DNA of 64,000 nucleotides, from the NCBI GenBank assembly GCA_001829005.1, contig MIAG01000001.1:835007-899006 (forward strand). The letters run 5' to 3'. A program made the translations under genes and the position numbers. The stretch's first letter is position 1, and every line of letters begins with the position of its first letter. The stretch comes from Sphingobacteriia bacterium RIFOXYC2_FULL_35_18 (GTDB taxonomy: Bacteria > Bacteroidota > Bacteroidia > Chitinophagales > Chitinophagaceae). Positions 34,609-45,700 of this stretch are shown here, one piece after another. The notes below the pieces were generated by a model, which was not told where the DNA came from, searched no databases, and saw only the letters and a program-made list of their open reading frames with translations.

Positions 34609-35313
34609 ATGATATCTGAAACAACTACAAATAGTAATACTCATCAAAAAGAACCCTTAGATAATAATTCAGTTGCGGGAGTTCAATGGCATTTTGTAGT
34701 AACCGGTTTTGCCAAAATGGTTTCTTATTTGTTTCACCCACTTTTTATTCCCACTTACTTTTTTTTATACTTAATGCAGTATTACTCTTTTGAGTTTGCT
34801 GGAATAACCGATTGGCAATTAAAACTTCGTTTATTTGGTGTTTTTTGGATGACTGCTTTTTTTCCTGCTTTTGCCGTATTTCTTTTATGGCGCCTTAAGT
34901 TTAGTTCAGGAATATTTTTGCGTACACAAAAAGAAAGAATTGTTCCCTATATCATTACCATGTTTTTTTATTGGTGGATGCATTATTTGAGTCGTAATTT
35001 TCCCGATCAACCTGAAGTATTGAAGTTTTTTTATACAGGAATTTTTATTTGTTCTGTTGCAGGATTATTAGCCAACAACAGTTACAAGATCAGTATGCAT
35101 GCAATGGGAGCGGGTGGCTTTGCAGCGGCTTTGATCCTCACTTCATTTCACTATCAAAATACAGACGGTATTGCTATTAGTATTGCTGTATTATTAGCGG
35201 GCATAATTTGTACTGCTCGATTAATTTTAAAAGAACACTCTCTTAAAGAAGTCTATACAGGCTTAGCTGCAGGAGCAATATGTCAGTTGCTTTCTTATTA
35301 CTTTGTAATGTAA
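34609..35313 (+). CDS. Divergent PAP2-like membrane protein
   Basis: A 234-residue membrane protein with about six spans that resembles the PAP2 phosphatase superfamily. The three PAP2 motifs appear in altered form: RTQKERIVPY for the first (KxxxxxxRP), KISMHAMGAGG for the second (PSGH) and ARLILKEHSLKEVYTG for the third (SRxxxxxHxxxD). Histidines are kept in the second and third, while several other residues differ, so activity as a lipid phosphatase is uncertain. It is 9 bases downstream of rpoN and probably shares its transcript. Confidence 0.78.
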   Translation: MISETTTNSNTHQKEPLDNNSVAGVQWHFVVTGFAKMVSYLFHPLFIPTYFFLYLMQYYSFEFAGITDWQLKLRLFGVFWMTAFFPAFAVFLLWRLKFSSGIFLRTQKERIVPYIITMFFYWWMHYLSRNFPDQPEVLKFFYTGIFICSVAGLLANNSYKISMHAMGAGGFAAALILTSFHYQNTDGIAISIAVLLAGIICTARLILKEHSLKEVYTGLAAGAICQLLSYYFVM

Positions 35314-35370
35314 TATACCCAAGGATTCCCTTGTTTTTTTGTTTCTTTGCAGCTCATTCAACCTTTTTTC

Positions 35371-37701
35371 ATGTGGTATAAGGCAGGGAAAACAATTTTA
35401 CGTTTCAGAATTAGTTTGTTATTTATTTTATTTTTGGCTACTGCTTTTATGGCATGGCAGGCTTCTAAGGTTCAACTCAGTTATGATTTCACCAGAGCCT
35501 TGCCTACGGATAATCCTAAGTTTATAGAATACCAAGATTTCCTAAAGCAATTTGGAACAGATGGTAATACAGTGGTAATAGGCTTAAAATCTGATCAATT
35601 TTATGAAAAAGATTTTTTTAATGAGGTCTATGCACTAAGTCAACGACTTAAAAAAGTACCAGGTGTTAATGAGGTTCTTAGTGTACCTGATGCAGTTAAT
35701 TTATTAAATGATGAGGTGAATCAACAATTGGTTCCCCAAAAAATATTCAATCCTCCTTATGCTAACCAAGCTGATCTTGATTCTGCAAAATTGATTTTTG
35801 AAAGCTTACCATTTTATAGAACCTTATTGCATAGCCCAGATAAAAAAGCATATCTTCTTGGTGTAACGGTTAGCAAGGATTCCATCAATAGTAAATACAG
35901 AAGTATACTCATTAATGATATTGTTAAGGAAACAAAAATCTTTGAATCGAATACCAATTCTGAATTACAATTAAGCGGTTTGCCGTTCATTAGAACCATT
36001 ATTGGGGATAGAATAAAAGATGAAATGAATTGGTTTTTAATTGGGTCTTTGTTGCTATCTGCAATCACATTATTTATTTTCTTCCGATCTGTTAGTGCTA
36101 CAATAATGAGTTTACTTGTGGTTGGTATGGGTGTTATTTGGAGTGTGGGAACGCTGGTATTATTCGGTTACAAAATTACATTGCTTACTGCATTAATTCC
36201 GCCATTGGTTGTGGTGATTGGTATTCCCAATTGCATTTATTTTTTAAATAAATATCATACCGCATATAGAGAAAAGGGAAATAAAGAAGAAGCTTTAGTA
36301 ACCATGGTTGGTAGAATGGGTATTGTAACTTTGTTCTGTAATATTGCAGCTGCCATTGGGTTTGCGGTATTTGCATTAACTAAAAGCCAACTATTAAAAG
36401 AATTTGGGGCAGTAGCTGGAATCAATATTTTGTTATTGTTTTTTATTTCCTTGTTTTTTATTCCACCTGTACTAAGTTTTTTACCTGCTCCAAAAACAAA
36501 ACATACTAAGTATTTAGACAATGCATTTTTAGCTTCTATTTTAGTTAGGATTGAGCGTTGGGCATTTCATCATACCCGTATGGTTTATATGGTTACCATT
36601 GTTGTTACACTAATTTCCATACTGGGAATTTTTAGAATTAAGAGTGAAGGATTTATAGTAGATGATTTGCCTAAGGCCGATAAAATTTACACAGATCTAA
36701 AATGGTTTGAAGAAAATTTTGGGGGAGTAATGCCGCTAGAAATTATTGTAGACACCAAAAAGAAAAATGGGTTGATGCGTTCTGTTAAACCCATTGCTGC
36801 AATAGATGAATTCTCCAGTTATTTAGATTCTTCGGAAGCAACTGCAAGACCTCTTTCTTTTGTAGAAGGGTTGAAGTTTGCTAAGCAGGCTTTTTATGAT
36901 GGCGATACCTTAAGTTATGCTATTCCTTATGAAAGTGATTTGGCATTCATTGGGCCTTATTTGAAGCCCAAAAAAGACAGTGGTGCCACCAATGGATCAA
37001 GTGCATTCAATAGATTGATTAATAACTTCATTGATAGTAATAAACAGAAAGCTAGAATTAGTGTGAATATGAAAGATATTGGCAGTGCAAAACTGCCTGA
37101 ATTGTTGGCTAATTTCGAAACTAAAGCTCACCAAATTTTTGATACCGCTTCTTATAAAGTGAGTTTTACAGGTAGTAGTGTTAGTTTTTTGGAAGGTTCT
37201 AGTTTTATTATTAATGGATTAAAAGAAAGCATTTTCTGGGCTTTTTTATTAATCACCCTATGTATGCTTTATCTATTTAAATCGGTAAGAATTTTATTTA
37301 GCTCTCTTATTCCGAATTTAATACCACTAATCGTTACTGCAGGGGTTATGGGGTGGGCAGGAATAGCACTGAAACCTTCTACTGTATTGGTTTTTAGCGT
37401 TGCATTGGGGATTGTAATAGACGTGACTATTCGGTTTTTAATTAATTATAAACAAGAGCTTCCTGCTCATCAAAATCAAGTAGGACCTACTTTAATCCAA
37501 ACCATTAAGCATACCGGAATAAGTATTATTTATACTTCCTTAGTTTTAATTGCGGGGTTCATCATTTTCAGCTTTAGTAATTTTGGTGGAACTAAAGCCT
37601 TAGGTTGGCTAACTTCATTAACACTAGTTGTAGGAACCATTACCAATTTGGTATTATTACCTGTTCTAATATTGACTATCTCTGGTAAGAAAAAAGGATA
37701 A
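35371..37701 (+). CDS. RND/MMPL-family transporter
   Basis: A 776-residue inner-membrane protein of the RND superfamily, closest to MMPL/SSD-type lipid or hopanoid exporters. Each half has one span, a periplasmic domain and a bundle of five spans. The first bundle covers about 200-370 and the second about 610-770. Conserved charged residues of the proton relay are visible near IDVTIRFLINYKQE in the second half. No periplasmic adaptor or outer-membrane channel gene lies next to it, again like MMPL proteins. The first ATG at 35371 is preferred over the in-frame TTG at 35347. Substrate is unknown. Confidence 0.85.
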   Translation: MWYKAGKTILRFRISLLFILFLATAFMAWQASKVQLSYDFTRALPTDNPKFIEYQDFLKQFGTDGNTVVIGLKSDQFYEKDFFNEVYALSQRLKKVPGVNEVLSVPDAVNLLNDEVNQQLVPQKIFNPPYANQADLDSAKLIFESLPFYRTLLHSPDKKAYLLGVTVSKDSINSKYRSILINDIVKETKIFESNTNSELQLSGLPFIRTIIGDRIKDEMNWFLIGSLLLSAITLFIFFRSVSATIMSLLVVGMGVIWSVGTLVLFGYKITLLTALIPPLVVVIGIPNCIYFLNKYHTAYREKGNKEEALVTMVGRMGIVTLFCNIAAAIGFAVFALTKSQLLKEFGAVAGINILLLFFISLFFIPPVLSFLPAPKTKHTKYLDNAFLASILVRIERWAFHHTRMVYMVTIVVTLISILGIFRIKSEGFIVDDLPKADKIYTDLKWFEENFGGVMPLEIIVDTKKKNGLMRSVKPIAAIDEFSSYLDSSEATARPLSFVEGLKFAKQAFYDGDTLSYAIPYESDLAFIGPYLKPKKDSGATNGSSAFNRLINNFIDSNKQKARISVNMKDIGSAKLPELLANFETKAHQIFDTASYKVSFTGSSVSFLEGSSFIINGLKESIFWAFLLITLCMLYLFKSVRILFSSLIPNLIPLIVTAGVMGWAGIALKPSTVLVFSVALGIVIDVTIRFLINYKQELPAHQNQVGPTLIQTIKHTGISIIYTSLVLIAGFIIFSFSNFGGTKALGWLTSLTLVVGTITNLVLLPVLILTISGKKKG

Positions 37702-37771
37702 CTGGTATCTTTTGCGGATAAATGGATAAAAGTTTTCGATTTGTTGCAGCGTTTTGTTTATTAAAACTGCC

Positions 37772-37779
37772 TAAATTTA
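37772..37779 (+). promoter_or_regulatory. Possible -7 box of the first susCD operon
   Basis: TAAATTTA is one base off TAnnTTTG and lies 28 bases before the susC ATG. TTTG at 37753-37756 is 15 bases upstream, slightly short of the usual spacing. The preceding gap carries no terminator for the transporter gene. Confidence 0.3.
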
Positions 37780-37807
37780 ACAACTCTTAAACTAAAACTA
37801 AAAACGC

Positions 37808-40800
37808 ATGAGAAAACTAGCTGTTTTTTTGACATGTGCACTGCTCTTTGTAGCACAAGCATATGCTCAAACTGCACGAACAGTTACTGGAAAGGTAACT
37901 GATGACAAAGGTGCACCGTTGAGTGGTGTTACCGTTAGCGCTGTGGGTGCAAATAAAAATGCTCTTACAGACAATGGGGGAAATTTTTCAATTCAGGTAA
38001 CGGAGAAAGTGCGAACCCTAAGAATTAGTTATGTTGGGTTCGATTCCAAAGATGTAAGCATCAATGGCCTTTCTTCTGTTAATGTAGGCCTTAGCCAAGA
38101 AGACAAGTCTTTAAGTGAAGTTGTTGTAGTTGGTTATGGTACACAAAAAAGAAAGGACCTTACCGGTAGTGTTGCTAGCGTTAAAGGAGAGGCATTGGCC
38201 AATAAACCAACGCAGAGCTTTGAACAAGCTTTAGGTGGTAGAGCGGCGGGTGTGCAAGTAGTTATTCCAAGTGGTGTTTTGAACGCTCCTCCAGTTCTTA
38301 GAATTAGAGGTACCAATTCTATCTCATTGTCTTCTTATCCATTGATTGTAGTGGATGGGGTTGCAGTATTTACTGGAGATGGTAGTTCAACCAGTGCTGC
38401 TGGTAACGTATTATCTTCTATCAATCCAAATGATATTGAAAGCGTAGACGTAGCAAAAGATGCGGCTGCAACTGCTATTTACGGTAGCCGTGCTGCAAAC
38501 GGTGTTTTGTTTATTACAACTAAAAAAGGAAAACCAGGTCGTTCAAAAGTAACAGTAGATAGCTGGGTGGGTATTAGTAATCCTCAGCGTTTACAAAAAG
38601 TATTGGATGCCCAACAGTACACTGACTACAAAAACGAAGCGTTGCGTAATGCGGGCACCTTTAATGCTGCAACCAATGCATTTGCTACTACATTAGGAGC
38701 TGATGGAAAAATCATCAATACCAATTGGGCTGATATTGTTTATCGTCAAGGAATTCAGCACAGCAATACCATCAGTTTATCTGGTGCCAATGAGTCTACT
38801 AATTATTATTTTTCTGCTGGCTATACAGAGCAACAGGGTATAATTAGAAGAAACGATTTTAAGCGGTTGAGTTTATTAATGAATATCGATCATAAAGCGG
38901 GAAAGTTCTTTACGATGGGTGGTAAAATTCAATATACCAGTGATCAGAATACTGCGGCAACTAGCTCTGGTTCTTTAGGAGATGCATTTGCTACTGCAGG
39001 TATGGGTCGTGTTGCATTGATTACTGCTCCAAACGTAGGGCCATATTTGGCAGATGGAAGTTACAATAGAGTTAATAATTTGATTGGTGTGATGGGTAAT
39101 AAATTAGGTCAGGTTGGGTTCTACAACCCGCAAATTGCTTTAGATTTAAACAGATCTAACAGCTATGGCGAGCATTTTATTAGTAATGTATATGCACAAT
39201 TTAAACCAACCAATTGGTTAGCTATTAGAACACAATATGGTTTGGATTATTTGATGGTGGACAACGATTTCTTCTCTCATCCAATTTCTGGTGAGGGGTT
39301 CGCAACTACAGGATCGGCTACTGCTATTTTTAATAAAAACAAGCGTTGGGTTTGGACAACTACCGCACAGTTTGACAAAGTATTTGCTGAAAAGCATACA
39401 GTGAGTGCATTGGTGGGTATTGAACACCAAAAATCTGATAACAATAGTTATGGCTTGAACCGTGTAACGGTTTCTGATCCTGCATTTACAAATATCCAAG
39501 GTGGTTGGGCAACTCCAAATACTTCTGGTTTAGGTATTGGTGAAAACTATTTGTATTCTGAATTTGCTCGTGCGCAATATAACTACAATAGAAAGTATTT
39601 CTTAACTGCGAATGTTCGTAGAGATGGTGCTTCTCAATTGGGTGCAAACAGCAAGTATGGTACTTTCTGGGGAGTTTCTGCAAGCTGGGATGTATTAACT
39701 GAAAAGTTCATACAGAATATGAAATTAGACCAGGTTTTCAGTAGCTTAAGATTGAGAGCCAGCTATGGTAAAGTCGGTAATATTGGTGGCTTAGGAAACT
39801 TTGCTTCTTTATCTTCATATAGTTCTGGTTTATATGGTGGATTTGCAACCGTTGCTTATGGCCAAGCAGGTAACCCGAACCTTACTTGGGAAACCAGTAA
39901 AAAAACAGACGTAGGTTTAAACTTTGGTTTGTTCAACGATCGCTTAACTGCTGAAATTGGCTACTACAATAGTAATAACGATGGGTTATTATTATTTGTA
40001 CCACAACCTCCTTCTGCAGGTTTGCCTTCCAATATTCCTACCAATATTGGTTCAATGTACAATAGAGGTTTTGAATTTGATATCAAATACAATGTAGTGC
40101 AGAAGAAAGACTTCTCTTGGTCTACCTCTTTCAACTTATCAACTAATGACAACAAAGTATTGTCTTTAGCCCCTGGAATTAATAATATTATCAGTTCAAC
40201 TGGTGGATTAGAAAATCCAAGCATTACTTTGCCAGGCTATCCTATTGGTATGTTATTTGTTACCAGAACTGCTGGTGTTGATCCAGCAACTGGTCGAAGA
40301 ATATTTATTAATAACCAAGGTAGACAAGTATTCTTCCAACATGTTGCACCTTCTGGGCAAGCTCGTTTTATGTATGCTGATGGAACTACTGCACCTACTG
40401 TAAGTAGTGCGGATGCTATTGTTTATAAAAACACCAATGCCAAAATATTTGGTGGATGGGAGAACAACTTAAGATTTAAAAACTTTGAATTAAATGCATT
40501 ATTCACTTACCAAATGGGTAACTGGTTGTATTATGGTACTCAAGCAGGTTTAAGAGACCAGCGTTTTTGGAACAATGAAGTAGGTGTATTAAATAGATGG
40601 CAGAAGCCTGGTGATGTTACTGAGTTTCCTAAACCTGTTTTTGGGGACAACGTATCAAACGGATCTGCTTTCCCTCTTGATATCAACGTGTTCAAAGGCG
40701 ATTTCGTTAAGTTAAGAACTTTAACTGTTGGATACAATCTTCCTAAAACATTGTTAGATAAAGCCAAAATTTCTAATGCAAGGTTTTATGTTTCAGGAAA

Positions 40801-40942
40801 CAACTTGCTAATCATTACCAAATACCCTGGTCCAGATCCAGAAGTTTCTTCAAACGGAAATGGTACAACCAACTTTGGTATTGACAGAAATACAGTAGCT
40901 AACCAACGTACTATTACTATTGGTTTAAATGTTGGATTCTAA
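37808..40942 (+). CDS. SusC/RagA-family TonB-dependent outer-membrane transporter (first)
   Basis: A 1044-residue TonB-linked beta-barrel that imports oligosaccharides or peptides together with its SusD partner. The signal peptide (FLTCALLFVAQAYA) is followed by a carboxypeptidase-regulatory-like domain at about 23-100 (VTGKVTDDKGAPLSGVTVSA). Next come the SusC TonB-box region SEVVVVGYGTQKRKDLTG, the plug domain with NDIESVDVAKDAAATAIYGS, and the barrel ending in TITIGLNVGF with a terminal aromatic residue. No STN domain is present, so signalling to an anti-sigma factor is not expected. The lipoprotein partner follows after 24 bases. No degrading enzyme is encoded next to it, so the substrate remains open. 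Confidence 0.95.
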   Translation: MRKLAVFLTCALLFVAQAYAQTARTVTGKVTDDKGAPLSGVTVSAVGANKNALTDNGGNFSIQVTEKVRTLRISYVGFDSKDVSINGLSSVNVGLSQEDKSLSEVVVVGYGTQKRKDLTGSVASVKGEALANKPTQSFEQALGGRAAGVQVVIPSGVLNAPPVLRIRGTNSISLSSYPLIVVDGVAVFTGDGSSTSAAGNVLSSINPNDIESVDVAKDAAATAIYGSRAANGVLFITTKKGKPGRSKVTVDSWVGISNPQRLQKVLDAQQYTDYKNEALRNAGTFNAATNAFATTLGADGKIINTNWADIVYRQGIQHSNTISLSGANESTNYYFSAGYTEQQGIIRRNDFKRLSLLMNIDHKAGKFFTMGGKIQYTSDQNTAATSSGSLGDAFATAGMGRVALITAPNVGPYLADGSYNRVNNLIGVMGNKLGQVGFYNPQIALDLNRSNSYGEHFISNVYAQFKPTNWLAIRTQYGLDYLMVDNDFFSHPISGEGFATTGSATAIFNKNKRWVWTTTAQFDKVFAEKHTVSALVGIEHQKSDNNSYGLNRVTVSDPAFTNIQGGWATPNTSGLGIGENYLYSEFARAQYNYNRKYFLTANVRRDGASQLGANSKYGTFWGVSASWDVLTEKFIQNMKLDQVFSSLRLRASYGKVGNIGGLGNFASLSSYSSGLYGGFATVAYGQAGNPNLTWETSKKTDVGLNFGLFNDRLTAEIGYYNSNNDGLLLFVPQPPSAGLPSNIPTNIGSMYNRGFEFDIKYNVVQKKDFSWSTSFNLSTNDNKVLSLAPGINNIISSTGGLENPSITLPGYPIGMLFVTRTAGVDPATGRRIFINNQGRQVFFQHVAPSGQARFMYADGTTAPTVSSADAIVYKNTNAKIFGGWENNLRFKNFELNALFTYQMGNWLYYGTQAGLRDQRFWNNEVGVLNRWQKPGDVTEFPKPVFGDNVSNGSAFPLDINVFKGDFVKLRTLTVGYNLPKTLLDKAKISNARFYVSGNNLLIITKYPGPDPEVSSNGNGTTNFGIDRNTVANQRTITIGLNVGF

Positions 40943-40966
40943 TTGTTAAACTATTAATTCAGAAAA

Positions 40967-42427
40967 ATGAAAAAGAACCTTATATATGTTTTGATGGCTG
41001 CTGGGCTGGTTCAATTAAGCTCATGCGCCAAAGAAAATTTTGTGAATCCGGTTCCTACCAATGTAATCTCTGATCTTACTGCATTTGACAGCAAAGACAG
41101 AATTGAAGGCCAGGTTCGCTCAATTTATGCTTCTATAAAAAATGCCGGAATGTATGGCGGCCGCTACCAAATATTTAATGATATCCGTGGCGGAGATTTT
41201 ATGAATGATCGAACCAATGTGGTAACTGGTTTTGATGTTTGGAATTACACGCCTTCTAATAGTTCTACCAACTCTGTTCAGAACCATTGGTCTAGGGCTT
41301 ACTATGTCATTAACTTATCTAACGTTTTCTTAGATGGGATGGCAGCTAAAGGAACAGCTGTTGTTGGGGCAACTATTTCTAATAACTACCAAGCAGAAGC
41401 ACGTTTGTTAAGGGCAATGAGTTATTATTCTTTATTGCAATTATATGCTCGTCCTTTTTGGGATGGTAATGGATCAAAGCCTGGGGTTCCTTTGCGTTTA
41501 AAAGGAAATACTGGTTCTGATAATTATGCCTTAGCAAGAGCAACAGTTGCAGAAGTGTATACCCAAATTTTAGCAGATTTAAATTTTGCTGAGACCAATT
41601 TGCCTACTACTAACAGCAGTGCAATCAATAATACTACAAGAGCGCATAGAAACACTGCTATTGCTTTAAAAACAAGGGTGTATTTGAGCATGCGCAGGTA
41701 TGCGGATGTAATTACGGAAGCGAATAAAATTGTTAGTGCAAATGCGCCTTTCACTGCTACTTCTGGTGTTGCCCATGCTTTACAATCAGATGTTACCAAT
41801 GTATTTAAAGCTCCTTATACCACAACTGAATCGATTTTCTCTATGCCTTTTGCTTCTAATGAAGCCCCTGGTGGACAAAATCAGTTGGGGTATTATTACG
41901 GGCCTGCAGCTTTTAATGGTGGTAATGGGGAATACTCTTTATTATCCACTGGTATTGTTTCTAACGCTGGTTGGAAAACCACTGATAGAAGAAGAGCGAT
42001 GGTTGGGGTATATGGAGGGAAGAGTTATTTAACAAAGTATAGTGTTCCATCAATATTTACAGACTATGCTCCTGTAATTCGTTATGCGGAAGTATTGTTA
42101 AACTTAGCAGAAGCAAGAGTTAGATCTACCAATACAGTAGATGCGCAAGCCATTGCTTTGTTGAATGCAGTGAGAGGACGTTCTGATGCATCTACTGTTT
42201 TTACTGCAGCTGATTTTGCGAATTCAGATGCATTAGCAAATGCAATTCTTACCGAAAGAAGAATTGAACTCTTAGGGGAAGGATTAGCTGGAACAGACCT
42301 CACTCGTTTAGGATTACCGCTACCTGCTAAGCCTGGTGTTGCAGCAATTGCAGCAACAGCACAGCAATATATTTGGCCAATTTCTTCATCTGAATTATTG
42401 TTGAATCCACTTTGTACAGACAATTAA
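40967..42427 (+). CDS. SusD/RagB-family nutrient-binding lipoprotein (first)
   Basis: A 486-residue surface lipoprotein (lipobox LSSC, Cys20) that forms the lid of the adjacent SusC transporter. The family pattern shows in the N-terminal helices around EGQVRSIYASIKNAGMYGG, the TPR-like segment YQAEARLLRAMSYYSLLQLYARPF, and the C-terminal part with PVIRYAEVLLNLAEARVRS and the ERRIELLGEG element. Ligand specificity cannot be read. An intrinsic terminator lies 24 bases downstream, so the transcript is probably susC-susD only. Confidence 0.93.
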   Translation: MKKNLIYVLMAAGLVQLSSCAKENFVNPVPTNVISDLTAFDSKDRIEGQVRSIYASIKNAGMYGGRYQIFNDIRGGDFMNDRTNVVTGFDVWNYTPSNSSTNSVQNHWSRAYYVINLSNVFLDGMAAKGTAVVGATISNNYQAEARLLRAMSYYSLLQLYARPFWDGNGSKPGVPLRLKGNTGSDNYALARATVAEVYTQILADLNFAETNLPTTNSSAINNTTRAHRNTAIALKTRVYLSMRRYADVITEANKIVSANAPFTATSGVAHALQSDVTNVFKAPYTTTESIFSMPFASNEAPGGQNQLGYYYGPAAFNGGNGEYSLLSTGIVSNAGWKTTDRRRAMVGVYGGKSYLTKYSVPSIFTDYAPVIRYAEVLLNLAEARVRSTNTVDAQAIALLNAVRGRSDASTVFTAADFANSDALANAILTERRIELLGEGLAGTDLTRLGLPLPAKPGVAAIAATAQQYIWPISSSELLLNPLCTDN

Positions 42428-42736
42428 TTGGATAGAAGTTTGATTTTTTCAAAAGGCCTCGATACTTATCGGGGCCTTTTTTATTTGATATATTCCCATT
42501 TTGCGATAGAATTATTAAAAAATCCTCATTTTAATTGGTAAAATCCTTAAAAGTTTATATAAAATAAATTAAATTAATGTGTAAGTGATATTATTATGAA
42601 TTAACTATAAATTAAAATTCATGTCATTACAATTTGAGTTATTTTTTTTACCGTTCAAACATTTAAAATGCCACAAAACAGTGGTTTTAATCTTTCTTTA
42701 ACTATATTAGCATTCCAAAAACTTAAAAACTGAATC
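42428..42736. other. Intergenic region between the two susCD operons
   Basis: This 309-base gap holds an intrinsic terminator at its start (42451-42484). It then holds a very AT-rich stretch without open frames of note, and TATATTAG at 42703-42710, one base off a -7 box and 27 bases before the second susC. I see no small RNA or regulator gene in it. Confidence 0.6.
42451..42484 (+). terminator. Intrinsic terminator of the first susCD operon
   Basis: AAAAGGCCTCGAT (42451-42463) pairs with ATCGGGGCCTTTT (42468-42480) over 13 base pairs with one G-U pair, loop ACTT, followed by a T-rich run. The A-run before the stem also makes it partly active on the opposite strand. Confidence 0.9.
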
Positions 42737-45700
42737 ATGAGAAAACTAGTCACAGTATTCCTGTGTCTGTTGTTCAGTCTGTTTCAACTACAGGCTCAAA
42801 ACAGAACTGTCACAGGAACCGTAACAGACGAGAGTGGAAAACCCGTGTCAGGGGCTTCTGTATTGGTGAAGGGTACCACAACTGGTACACTTACTAAAGA
42901 AAATGGTAGCTACTCTATTTCTGTTCCGTCAACCGCAACAGCCTTAGTTATTTCTGGCTTAAACTTAGCGCCAAAAGAAATAAAATTAGGGAAAAGCAAC
43001 ACCGTTAACGTATCACTAAGTTCAACAGTAGAAAATTTGGATGAAGTGGTAGTAACTGGTTATGCTAGAGAAAAGAAAACCCAGTTTGCTGGTGCTGCTG
43101 CAGTATTAAGCGGTAAAGTAGTAGAAACTGTACCAGTAGGTTCATTTGACCAAGCTTTACAAGGTCGTGTTCCTGGTATGTTGGTTAACTCTGCTTCTGG
43201 TCAACCAGGAAGTTCAGCTTCTGTTACTATTAGAGGTATTCAATCAATAGCTGGTGCTGGTGCACAGCCTTTGTATGTTATTGATGGAGTTCCTTTGCCT
43301 GCTTTTGATATGCAGACTATTAACCCGAACGACTTTGAATCTATTACAGTATTAAAAGATGCAAACTCTGCAGCTTTATATGGTGCTAGAGGTGGTACTG
43401 GTGTTATTGTTATCACTACAAAAAAAGGTAAATCAGGTCCTACCAACTTAACTTACAGAACACAGTATGGATTTACTCAAGCTCCTGATTTCAGCCGCTT
43501 GAATTTGATGAATACTGCTGAAATGTTTGCTTATGAGGAAAGAGAAAGATTTACAAACACTCCAGGTTGGACTTATTCTCCCAATAACCCAGCTATTCCT
43601 GCGGGTATGACTGCTGCAAGAAAGCAGTTTTTGTATGATAGCATTAAAGCTATTGATACACATTGGCCAGATATCTTATACAGAACAGGTATTTCTAAAA
43701 CACATGAATTCAACCTTTCTGGTGGTAATGAAAAAACCAACTTTTTCTTATCAGCTGGTATGTTTGATCAACAAGGTATTGATTTAGGTTCTAGTTTAAC
43801 TAGATATACAGTTAGATTAAATGTTGAACACAAGAGCAATAATTTAACTGTACGTTTCAATAATCAAATAGGTTATTCTATTAGTAAGTTTGCTGACTTT
43901 GAGGGTGCAAATACTCCTAGAAATCCATTCCAAATGACTTACCGTGCTAAAACATATGAGAATCCATTCAGAGCAGATGGTTCAATCATATTTGGCGCAA
44001 CTACTCCTTTGGCATTGCGTCAAGTAGGTAACTTATTAGAAGGAATTGCAAATACCAAAAGTTCTTTGAATCAAATTAAGTTGAACTCTGGTTTAACTAT
44101 AGCGTATAAGATTTTACCTAGTTTGACTGTTCAAAATACATTCGGTATAGATGTGTCAAATGACGACCGTTCACGTTATATTAACCCAGGATCTTATTGG
44201 GGATCATTACAACAGTTTCAGAGCGGTTTAGCATCAGAAGGACACCGTTTAACTTCACAAATCATCAATACCAGCAGCTTGGTTTACTCTAAGCGTATTG
44301 CAAATATTCATGAAGTAGAAGCAGGAGCTTATTTTGAAGTTATTCGTGGCTGGACAAAAGCAATGGGTCTTACTTTATTTAACTTAGATCCACGTTTAAC
44401 TGAAACAGGACAAGGTGCTGGAGCTTTACCTACAAATGGTGCAGCAACATACCCTCAGAATGCTTCTTCTGCTAAGTCTGGATTTGGTATCCGTTCTTAT
44501 TTCGCAACTGCACGTTATACTTATGATAATAAGTATTCAATCAACGCGAATATCAGACGCGACGGAACATCAAGAATTGTAAACGTTGCAAATCGTGAAA
44601 TCACTACTTGGTCTGCCGGTTTCACTTGGAATGCTTTGAAAGAGAATTTCTTAGCGAACCAAAGAATCTTTACAGATTTAAAAGTACGTGCTAGTTATGG
44701 TATTGTTCCAAATATTGGATCTATTGCTACTGGTTCTTATGGTGTTCCTTTGAATGGAGTACCTAACTACCAAGGACCTCAAATTCCTACATTTGGAACA
44801 ACAGCTTATGGTGGTTCTGCAGTAGTAGGTTTGGCTCCAAGTAATCCTGGTAATCCGGATTTGAAAATTGAAAGAATTCAAAAAACCAATATTGGTGTTG
44901 ATTTCGCAGTTTGGCAAAATCGTGCAAGGTTCACTGTAGATATCTACAAGAACAAAACCATTGACTTATTTGTAAACCAACCTTTATCTGGTACTACTGG
45001 TTTTGGTTCATTAGCTATTAATGCTGGTGTAATGACCAATACAGGTATAGAATTCACTGGTAGTGTTGATGTTGTTAAGAAAAAAGATTTCGGTTTTACT
45101 TTAGGAGTGAACCATTCTATTCAAAAGAACAATATTGAAGACTTAGGATTGGTGAATGAGTATGTAGTAGGTACTTTCATTATTAGAAAAGGTCTTCCTT
45201 ATGGTTCTCATTATACAACCAACTACTTAGGTGCAGATCCTGCAACTGGTCGTCCAATGTATGAAAGCCCAACCGGAGCTACTGTATTTTCTGAAGCACA
45301 AGCTGGGCAATTTGCTAAATATGGTACTTTCTTACCAAAGCACCAAGGTGGTTTCAATTTAGATTTCCGTTTCAAGGCAATCACTGTTTCTGCTTTATTC
45401 TCTTACCAGTTTGATGTAACTCGTTACAATAACACTGGTAACTGGATTACTAGAGGAACTTTAGGTTATCACCAAGCAGTAAGAGCTTCAAGAGAGTTGA
45501 TTGATGGTCAGTGGCAGAAAGCTGGTGATGTTAAAAAATTCCAACGCTCTACCTTAGACAGAGGATTTAACTCATCTGATGTTCAAGACGCTAAGTTTAT
45601 GCGTTTCAGAAACTTAGTTGTTTCTTACGCTATTCCTACCATTAAAACTGCAAGTGGTACTACTTTAATTAAGAGTGCTCGTTTTTATGTTCAAGGACAA